From Gammaproteobacteria bacterium (GTDB lineage: Bacteria; Pseudomonadota; Gammaproteobacteria; SZUA-229), in NCBI GenBank assembly GCA_027858635.1, contig JAQICG010000409.1, forward strand, positions 1 to 11,144: a stretch of DNA of 11,144 nucleotides, in the 5' to 3' direction. The translations under genes and the position numbers were made by a program. Under the pieces are notes generated by a model that was not told the DNA's origin, did no database searches, and worked only from the letters and a program-made list of their open reading frames with translations. Positions 6,679 through 11,144 of this stretch are shown in pieces. Within the stretch, counting starts at the first letter, position 1; the number at the start of each line of letters is the position of its first letter.

Positions 6679-7167
6679 TTACGCGGGAACATCGATGGAG
6701 GCGCGGATGCATTGTAGCAGGCCGTAATCGTAGGCACCTTCGAAGGCTTCGTGGATGGGTTTCAGTTTTTTGTCTTCGTCGCCGAAATTTAGAAAGGCGT
6801 TTTGGATGACCTTGATTTCCTTTTCGCTGAGTTCGATCACCTGCTGCAATTCAACTTCGCCGGTTTCGATGGCTTTGGCCAGGTGGGTGTGGATGGTGGT
6901 GAGTTTCAGGTTGCGGTGGGCGGCGATGGCTTCGGCGTTCATACCCGAGCGCAGCAATGACAGAGTCTCTTCAACGGTGTCGCTGCTGGAGGTGGGGTTG
7001 GCGACGGTATCGATGTGCTCTCTGATGACCTTTAAAAACTCATCGGCATAGGCTTCGAGCTTTTTCTCGCCGACACCGGACATTCTGGAAAACTGGTCGT
7101 GGTTCTGCGGCTGGCGTTCGACCATTTCCATCAGGGTGGCGTCGTGGAAAATGACGTAGGGCGGCAC
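6679..7167 (-). CDS. recQ: RecQ C-terminal fragment (HRDC and helix-turn-helix)
   Basis: This is the in-frame continuation of recQ. The first start-like codon is GTG at 7165-7167, giving 162 residues (549-710 of the full protein). Residues 1-70 are an HRDC domain (PPYVIFHDATLMEM, then the helix-hairpin MSGVGEKKLEAYADEFL), which binds DNA and modulates RecQ. From about residue 80 onward (VEETLSLLRSGMNAEAIAAHRNLKLTTIHTH) lies a helix-turn-helix region like the HTH_40 family found at the end of some RecQ proteins. No convincing Shine-Dalgarno precedes the GTG, and that Val is an ordinary conserved HRDC residue, so independent translation is doubtful. The REP-like palindrome follows 19 bases after the stop. 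Confidence 0.7.
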   Translation of the reverse strand: MPPYVIFHDATLMEMVERQPQNHDQFSRMSGVGEKKLEAYADEFLKVIREHIDTVANPTSSSDTVEETLSLLRSGMNAEAIAAHRNLKLTTIHTHLAKAIETGEVELQQVIELSEKEIKVIQNAFLNFGDEDKKLKPIHEAFEGAYDYGLLQCIRASIDVPA

Positions 7168-7338
7168 GTTGGATTCATCGGCCAGGGTTTTCCGGCAGGC
7201 GCGTAATGCTTCCCACAGGGCTTTTTCTGTATCTTTGACGGTGTTGTAGGCCTTGCGTCCGCGCTGGGTCAGTTTTATCTGTTTGCTTTCCTTGCGTAGA
7301 TGCAGGGTCTCTTCGCCGCGTAATACCGGGCGGCACTG

Positions 7339-7341
7339 TTA
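7339..7341 (-). other. recQ: Premature in-frame TAA in recQ
   Basis: Read on the minus strand, CTG ACC TAA CAG TGC CGC encodes LT-stop-QCR, in frame with both RecQ parts. It falls where E. coli RecQ has the Glu of LTEAARPVLRGE. Confidence 0.9.
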
Positions 7342-8811
7342 GGTCAGGCGCAGGTTGCCGTGGCCTTCCACGTCCACCGAGAGCAGGTTTCTGGCGATGA
7401 GCTGGCGGTAGACGCTGTTCCACTGTTTGGCGTCCAGCTCTTTGCCGATGCCATACACGCTGAGCCGGTCGTGGCCGAACTGTTTGATGCGGGCCATGTC
7501 TTTGCCCAGCAGGACATCAATGAGATAGGTGACGCCAAAACGCTGGTTGGTTTTGTAGACGCAGGACAGCGCTTTTTGCGCGACCACGGTGGCATCCCAG
7601 GTTTCGACCGGGACCAGGCAGGTATCGCAATTGCCGCAGGGCTGCTCCAGGTGATCATCGAAATATTTCAACAGCGCCTGTCGCCGGCAGGTGGTGAGTT
7701 CGCTGAAACCGAGCATGGATTGCAGTTTGTGGCGCTCGACCCGTTTGTGGGCTTCGTCGGCGTCGGAAGTTTCCATCATCTGTTTCAGCATGATGACATC
7801 CTGCAGACCGTACATCATCCAGGCGTCGGAGGGCAGACCATCACGACCGGCGCGGCCGGTTTCCTGATAATAGGTTTCGATGCTCTTGGGTAAATTCAGG
7901 TGCGCCACACAGCGGACATCAGGCTTGTCGATGCCCATGCCGAAGGCAATGGTGGCGACGATGATGACGCCGTCTTCGCTTAAAAAACGGCTTTGATGCT
8001 GTTGCCGGATTGGTGCCGATAAACCGGCATGATAGGGCAGTGCGTTCAGCCCTTTTGAGCTTAACCAGGCGGCGATCTGCTCGACCTTCTTGCGCGACAG
8101 GCAGTAGACAATACCGGCTTCGTTTTCATGTTCGTTGAGAATAAAGCGCAGCAGCTGCTCTTTGGCGTTGCCCTGATTCTGGGAAATGCTGTAACGGATG
8201 TTGGGGCGATCGAAACCGGAGACAAACAGCTCGGCGTTTTCCAGCGCCAGCCGATGAATGATCTCCTTGCGCGTGGGCGCATCGGCGGTGGCGGTGAGGG
8301 CGATGCGCGGAATCGCCGGAAAGCGTTCGTGCAGGATGGAGAGCTGGATGTATTCCGGGCGGAAATCGTGACCCCATTGCGATACGCAGTGTGCCTCATC
8401 GATGGCAAACAGGGCAATGGGTGCGCGTTCCAGTAGATTCAGAAAGCGCTCGGTCGTCAGGCGCTCGGGGGCGACATAGAGCATATCCAGCTCACCGCAC
8501 AGCAGCTGCTGTTCGACTTCGCGGGCACTGGCGGCATCCAGGGTCGAATTCAGGAAGGCCGCGCTGACGCCCAGCTGTTTTAAGGCGGCAACCTGATCCT
8601 GCATGAGCGCGATCAGCGGCGAGACGATGATGCCGACGCCTGCGCGCGCCATGGCTGGAATCTGGTAACACAGGGACTTGCCGCCGCCGGTGGGCATCAG
8701 CACCACGGCATCCCTGCCATCGATAAGCTGCTCAATAATGGCCTGCTGCTGGTCGCGAAATTCTGAATAGCCGAAAGTGCTGTTCAGAATATGGAGTGCT
8801 TTGTCTTCCAT
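7339..8811 (-). CDS. recQ: RecQ N-terminal fragment (helicase core, zinc site, part of RQC)
   Basis: This frame gives 490 residues. It has the full helicase core: Walker A MPTGGGKS (39-46), the DEAH box (138-141) with HCVSQWGHDFRPEY, motif III LTATA (172-176), and motif VI QETGRAGRDG (316-325). The four zinc cysteines Cys375, Cys392, Cys395 and Cys398 follow. The winged-helix RQC domain starts around 405 and is cut near its end by the TAA, before the HRDC domain. A helicase core plus zinc site can retain some ATPase and unwinding activity, so this fragment may not be wholly inactive. The ATG at 8809-8811 is poorly served by a Shine-Dalgarno (AACAACC upstream), but the next residues (EDKALHILNSTFGYSEFR) fit a RecQ start. 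Confidence 0.85.
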   Translation of the reverse strand: MEDKALHILNSTFGYSEFRDQQQAIIEQLIDGRDAVVLMPTGGGKSLCYQIPAMARAGVGIIVSPLIALMQDQVAALKQLGVSAAFLNSTLDAASAREVEQQLLCGELDMLYVAPERLTTERFLNLLERAPIALFAIDEAHCVSQWGHDFRPEYIQLSILHERFPAIPRIALTATADAPTRKEIIHRLALENAELFVSGFDRPNIRYSISQNQGNAKEQLLRFILNEHENEAGIVYCLSRKKVEQIAAWLSSKGLNALPYHAGLSAPIRQQHQSRFLSEDGVIIVATIAFGMGIDKPDVRCVAHLNLPKSIETYYQETGRAGRDGLPSDAWMMYGLQDVIMLKQMMETSDADEAHKRVERHKLQSMLGFSELTTCRRQALLKYFDDHLEQPCGNCDTCLVPVETWDATVVAQKALSCVYKTNQRFGVTYLIDVLLGKDMARIKQFGHDRLSVYGIGKELDAKQWNSVYRQLIARNLLSVDVEGHGNLRLT

Positions 8812-8911
8812 GGTTGTTATTGATTAACCCGGTTATTAAATTGAATGATTGTGTAAATGTGCCGGCTACGGCTCTGCTGCTTTAATCTTTGGAATAGAAA
8901 ACGCCAGGCAG

Positions 8912-9067
8912 TCAGCTTTTTTTGATCTCACGGGTTTTTTCGTGATTGACTTCACTGTCATCAATCTACACCTGATTGATGCTTAAGCGTTTGAATTTAA
9001 GTGCCGACAGCTCGATGGGGAAGCGGTTAGTGACCACGCCTTCCACTGTTTGTATGACTATTGCCAT
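8912..9067 (-). CDS. Short ORF upstream of recQ with an in-frame TAG (hypothetical)
   Basis: An ATG at 9065-9067 is preceded by a strong GAGGAG Shine-Dalgarno 8 bases upstream and by a TATAAT -10 box at 9113-9118. The frame encodes 33 residues beginning MAIVIQTVEGVVTNRF, then meets TAG at 8966-8968. The same frame continues for 17 sense codons (IDDSEVNHEKTREIKKS) to a TGA at 8912-8914. The residue mix on both sides looks protein-like. It could be a 33-residue small protein, a 51-codon gene broken by a nonsense change as in recQ and mutS, or a leader peptide. I do not recognise the family. The strictly uninterrupted reading is 8966-9067. Confidence 0.45.
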
Positions 9068-9112
9068 TTTTCATTCTCCTCAAACTTGCATCAGCGGCAT
9101 CATTTTAAACAA

Positions 9113-9118
9113 ATTATA
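9113..9118 (-). promoter_or_regulatory. Consensus -10 box facing the short ORF and recQ
   Basis: The minus strand reads exactly TATAAT here, about 45 bases before the ATG at 9067. The -35 side is poor: TTCAAG with a 19-base spacer is the best match, so an activator or a different -35 may be involved. recQ has no obvious promoter of its own closer by, so its transcript may start here. Confidence 0.45.
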
Positions 9119-9128
9119 GGGGTGTATT

Positions 9129-9158
9129 TTGATTATTCTTGAAATTAATGGTTATAGG
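9129..9158 (+). promoter_or_regulatory. Possible promoter of pncC-thpR
   Basis: TTGATT (9129-9134) and TATAGG (9153-9158) are separated by 18 bases on the plus strand, each matching sigma-70 consensus at four of six positions. This would give a leader of about 90 bases before pncC and a start point back to back with the minus-strand -10 box at 9113-9118. Confidence 0.3.
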
Positions 9159-9255
9159 CATCGGTCATGGCTGTCTTCATGATTTGATCGGCGTTGTGGA
9201 ACCGTGCAGGCATTTGTTAAAGTGATGATCTTTATCCAGGTGATCGGTATGCAAC

Positions 9256-9756
9256 ATGATGGCAACAGAAGAATCGAATCGGGCACTGGCGCAACGGCTG
9301 GGTGAATGCCTGAAGGCCAGAGGGTTGAAGTTGGCGACGGCGGAGTCGTGCAGCGGTGGCTGGATTGCCAAGACGATCACCGATCTGCCGGGCAGCTCGA
9401 CCTGGTTTGAATGCGCGCTTGTCTGTTACAGCAATGAATCGAAACACGATTTGTTGGGCGTGCCGATGGCGACTATCAACGAGTTTGGCGCGGTGAGCGG
9501 CGACACTGTGCTGGCCATGACCGACGGCGTGTTTGAACGGACTTCGGCGGATGTGGTGGCGAGCGTCAGCGGTGTTGCCGGTCCCGACGGCGGCAGCGAT
9601 GACAAGCCGGTAGGCACGGTCTGGCTAAGCTGGGGCAAGCGCGATAAAATCGCCTATGCCCACGAGTTTCATTTTGAGGGCGATCGTGAAGCGGTGCGCC
9701 TGCAATCGGTCGAAGCAGCGCTTAATGCAGTCATGGATGTTCTGAACTGTGCCTGA
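9256..9756 (+). CDS. pncC: Nicotinamide-nucleotide amidohydrolase PncC (CinA C-terminal domain)
   Basis: The enzyme deamidates nicotinamide mononucleotide to nicotinate mononucleotide, recycling the NMN released by DNA ligase and other NAD users in the cytoplasm. The 166-residue protein matches stand-alone E. coli PncC (165) and lacks the N-terminal molybdopterin-like domain of full CinA. It shows the catalytic TAESCSGGWIA motif (residues 28-38, nucleophile Ser31), the VCYSNESKHDLLGV segment (56-69), and the VSGVAGPDGGSDDKPVGTVW motif (104-123). Two adjacent ATG codons (9256 and 9259) are possible starts. The frame is closed by a TGA at 9241 just upstream, and an AGGTGA near 9238 is a distant ribosome binding site. 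It overlaps thpR by 8 bases. In relatives pncC often sits between mutS and recA, but recA is not adjacent here. Confidence 0.95.
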   Translation: MMATEESNRALAQRLGECLKARGLKLATAESCSGGWIAKTITDLPGSSTWFECALVCYSNESKHDLLGVPMATINEFGAVSGDTVLAMTDGVFERTSADVVASVSGVAGPDGGSDDKPVGTVWLSWGKRDKIAYAHEFHFEGDREAVRLQSVEAALNAVMDVLNCA

Positions 9757-10318
9757 ACAGGCCGTTGAGCATAAACGGATTTTCCTGGCATTGTGGCCCG
9801 ATGAAGCAACCCGCGCGCAGCTCTATGCGCATCAGCAAAAAATAAAACTCGATCCCGCGCTGCACGCGGCTCTGCAACAGGGCCGGGCGGTGAAGCCGGG
9901 CAATCTACACATGACCCTGCACTTTATCGGTTCGGTTTCGAGTGAGGTGTTGCAGAATCTGACCTCGGCGCTGGATTTGGTGCAGGGCAACGCCTTTGAA
10001 ATGAAGATTGATATGGCCGGTTATTTCCCCCGACCCAGGGTGCTCTGGCTGGGCGTGGCGCAGGTGCCGCCGGCGTTACCGGCGCTGGTGCAGCAAACTG
10101 CTGTTTGCGTGCAGCAATGCATCGAAGCTTATGAATTTCGATCATTTCAGCCGCACATTACGCTGTTTCGCAAGGTGAGAACCCCGGGCGAGTTGGTGCA
10201 GCTTCCGGCGATCCACTGGCCTGTCAACAGCTTTGCGCTGGTGGAGTCGAAGACCCTGCCCGAAGGGGTTCAGTATGAGGTTCTGAGGTCGTGGCCGCTG
10301 GCGCCGCTGCTGTTTTAA
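9749..10318 (+). CDS. thpR: RNA 2',3'-cyclic phosphodiesterase (LigT/ThpR family)
   Basis: A member of the 2H phosphoesterase family that hydrolyses RNA 2',3'-cyclic phosphates to 2'-phosphates; E. coli ThpR also has 2'-5' RNA ligase activity. The 189-residue product has the two HxTx catalytic motifs, HMTL (54-57) and HITL (136-139), spaced as in the family, and the typical RIFLALWPDE start (10-19). The C-terminal FALVESKTLPEGVQYEVLRSWPL strand is also characteristic. The only suitable start is a GTG at 9749, inside the end of pncC (8-base overlap), so translation is probably coupled to pncC. E. coli ThpR is 176 residues; the extra length is mainly at the N-terminus and around residues 35-47. 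The gene ends with TAA, 26 bases from the stop of the convergent gene. Confidence 0.93.
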   Translation: MPEQAVEHKRIFLALWPDEATRAQLYAHQQKIKLDPALHAALQQGRAVKPGNLHMTLHFIGSVSSEVLQNLTSALDLVQGNAFEMKIDMAGYFPRPRVLWLGVAQVPPALPALVQQTAVCVQQCIEAYEFRSFQPHITLFRKVRTPGELVQLPAIHWPVNSFALVESKTLPEGVQYEVLRSWPLAPLLF

Positions 10319-10344
10319 TGGTGATAAATAGGTTTAACGTTGAT

Positions 10345-10728
10345 CTATAAGCTGTTGTTATTCAATAGTTCATCCATTTCTTTTTCCTTCGCCGGATGAA
10401 CAAAAATCGCGTGTATCGGGAACAGCTCATTGAGCTTGTCGACATACTGACGCTCGGATTTTTCGACAATAACGATGACTTTGGTGTGGGGTGAATACTT
10501 CTGCAAGGTGGACAGAAAAACGTCCAGATTGCTGATGTTCACGCCTGCGTAGTTGTTGCCATAACCGTAAAAGAATTCAGCCACGATGAAGTCGGGCTGC
10601 TGGCTTTTTAACAGGCTGATTGCCTTGCGAATGGAATTGACGATTTTTTCTTCAAATCCGAGTTTATGATAGAGCCGGCCAAAATTGGGATGCATCGACG
10701 ATTCGATAATGGAGAGGAGTGTGGGCAT
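10345..10728 (-). CDS. Small receiver-like protein without the phospho-acceptor Asp (hypothetical)
   Basis: I do not recognise a named family. The 127-residue protein has the alternating pattern of a CheY-like receiver fold. PDFIVAEFF (45-53) resembles beta-3, which normally ends in the phosphorylated Asp, but here Glu51 holds that place. TKVIVIVEKSE (82-92) resembles beta-4 with its Thr/Ser region, and IHAIFVHPAKEKEMDELL (105-122) resembles beta-5, with His-Pro in place of the conserved Lys-Pro. No output domain follows. If the fold assignment is right, it is a phosphorylation-independent or constitutively 'on' receiver used as a protein-binding module. The ATG at 10726-10728 lacks a good Shine-Dalgarno, and a second Met at residue 12 is possible. 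It ends in TAG, and the frame reopens for nine codons to a TAA overlapping the thpR end. Confidence 0.65.
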   Translation of the reverse strand: MPTLLSIIESSMHPNFGRLYHKLGFEEKIVNSIRKAISLLKSQQPDFIVAEFFYGYGNNYAGVNISNLDVFLSTLQKYSPHTKVIVIVEKSERQYVDKLNELFPIHAIFVHPAKEKEMDELLNNNSL

Positions 10729-10814
10729 GGGATTATTTGGCGGTTGATTTAATCCTGTGTTCCTGTTTATGGGGATTTAGATAACATCCTACAGTCGGCA
10801 GCGGCAAATTGTTA

Positions 10815-10844
10815 GTCGGCGGTTAAAAGATTTTAACCGCCGAC
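10815..10844 (-). terminator. Perfect 14-bp inverted repeat, probable terminator
   Basis: GTCGGCGGTTAAAA (10815-10828) and TTTTAACCGCCGAC (10831-10844) are perfect inverse copies with only GA between. The structure lies 46 bases past the stop of the monooxygenase-like gene and upstream of the receiver-like gene, so ending the former's transcript is the likely role. The T tract is weak on the minus side (TAACAATTTG) and better on the plus side (CTTCTTTT), so it may act in both directions. A second small hairpin, AGGCT/AGCCT (10856-10871), lies between it and the gene. Confidence 0.55.
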
Positions 10845-10889
10845 CTTCTTTTGGGAGGCTTCTTGGAGCCTTCAGTTTTCAGCCGCGAG

Positions 10890-11144
10890 CTATTCAGGCA
10901 CGCCCTGCCACAGCATCTCATAGCCGGTTTCGAAGGTTTCCGAACAGAACTCGGCGACGGCATCAAATTTTTCCTTGAAGATGTGATCGGCGTGTGATTT
11001 TTCATGCTGCTCGAAGGATTTCCAGTAGTTGATGATAACGAGATGCTCGTCTGCTTTTTTGGAAGAGGCGACCGAACCTTCTTCGGAAATGAAGCCGGCA
11101 TATTTGAATACCTGGCCGCCGATGAAGCCACCGGCCTCGTCACC
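10890..11144 (-). CDS. Monooxygenase-like dimeric alpha-beta barrel protein (partial)
   Basis: This gene enters from the right edge with its start outside the window; 84 codons plus a TAG stop are visible. The translation begins GDEAGGFIGGQVFKY and includes HLVIINYWKSFEQHEKSHAD, then FKEKFDAVAEFCSETFETGYEML, and ends WQGVPE. A strand ending in YWKSFE followed by a helix with H...HAD is the usual pattern of the antibiotic biosynthesis monooxygenase (ABM) / heme-degrading monooxygenase superfamily, small dimeric ferredoxin-like proteins. Many members are annotated only by fold, so the substrate is unknown. The family is about 95-110 residues long, so only 15-25 residues should be missing. A Ser-rich open frame on the same strand in another phase (10823-11143) is a shadow of this gene. 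Confidence 0.7.
   Translation of the reverse strand, partial: GDEAGGFIGGQVFKYAGFISEEGSVASSKKADEHLVIINYWKSFEQHEKSHADHIFKEKFDAVAEFCSETFETGYEMLWQGVPE

Larger units (their letters stand above)
6679..8811 (-). pseudogene. recQ: recQ interrupted by an in-frame TAA (whole locus)
   Basis: The locus encodes a RecQ-family 3'-5' DNA helicase, normally involved in recombination and replication-fork repair. Read through, it spans 710 codons before the terminal TAA, longer than E. coli RecQ (about 609) because of an added C-terminal helix-turn-helix region. Codon 491 is TAA (7339-7341). Before the stop the protein reads GNLRLT, after it QCRPVLRGEE, where E. coli has LQLTEAARPVLRGE. The stop therefore replaces the Glu of LTE. 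The frame then runs on for 219 codons without another stop, through the rest of the RQC domain and HRDC. No frameshift is needed, so one substitution such as GAA to TAA explains it. The clean downstream sequence argues for a recent event, an assembly error, or suppression. Confidence 0.85.
8812..9255. other. Divergent intergenic region between recQ and pncC
   Basis: This 444-bp region lies between the divergent recQ and pncC starts. It contains the short minus-strand ORF with its ribosome binding site, a -10 box facing recQ and a weaker promoter candidate facing pncC. The 100 bp between the short ORF and recQ are AT-rich at the recQ end, with no obvious terminator or operator. I saw no tRNA, repeat or LexA-like box in it. 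Confidence 0.6.

Noticed and set aside
3080..8968. Genome-wide stop codon reassignment (TAG or TAA as sense)
   Set aside because: TAA properly ends csp, nadK, recN, mutS, recQ and thpR, and TAG ends the two rightmost genes, so a wholesale change of code does not fit. Partial suppression remains open.
9177..9255. Short minus-strand peptide ending before the pncC start region
   Set aside because: It lacks a ribosome binding site and overlaps the pncC 5' end; there is no support beyond an open frame.
10823..11143. Ser/Lys-rich minus-strand open frame at the right edge
   Set aside because: It is out of phase with the monooxygenase-like gene, which has sensible protein character, and it runs through the terminator hairpin.

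Overview
The window is a piece of chromosome from a gammaproteobacterium. The support is a YaiL/DUF2058-family gene (largely gammaproteobacterial), a nadK-recN pair as in E. coli, and MutS, RecQ, PncC and ThpR proteins that align well with E. coli counterparts from memory. Genus cannot be judged. Base composition is uneven: the csp, yaiL-like and intergenic stretches are AT-richer, while mutS is clearly GC-richer.

Layout. A plus-strand cold shock gene (163-372) ends in a strong hairpin terminator and converges on a minus-strand block. In transcription order that block is recQ (8811-6679), a yaiL-like gene (6503-5958), mutS (5695-3080), nadK (3021-2149) and recN (2138-465). recQ and the plus-strand pair pncC-thpR (9256-10318) diverge from a 444-bp region. 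That region holds a short minus-strand ORF with a good ribosome binding site and a consensus -10 box. At the right end, two minus-strand genes encode a degenerate receiver-like protein (10728-10345) and a monooxygenase-like alpha-beta barrel protein cut by the window edge (11144-10890).

The locus is mostly genome maintenance: mismatch repair (mutS), double-strand-break repair (recN), a RecQ helicase, NADP synthesis (nadK), pyridine nucleotide salvage (pncC) and RNA end chemistry (thpR).

The most notable point is that both mutS and recQ are broken by a single in-frame stop codon with no frameshift: TAG at 4136-4138 and TAA at 7339-7341. In each case the homologous protein continues in the same frame past the stop, and E. 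coli has glutamate at that position. A short ORF upstream of recQ also meets an in-frame TAG. Possible readings are recent inactivation of two repair genes, base errors in the assembly, or suppression/readthrough. General recoding is unlikely because TAA, TAG and TGA all end other genes here. I saw no CRISPR array, transposase, phage, tRNA or rRNA gene, and no convincing new multi-gene system.
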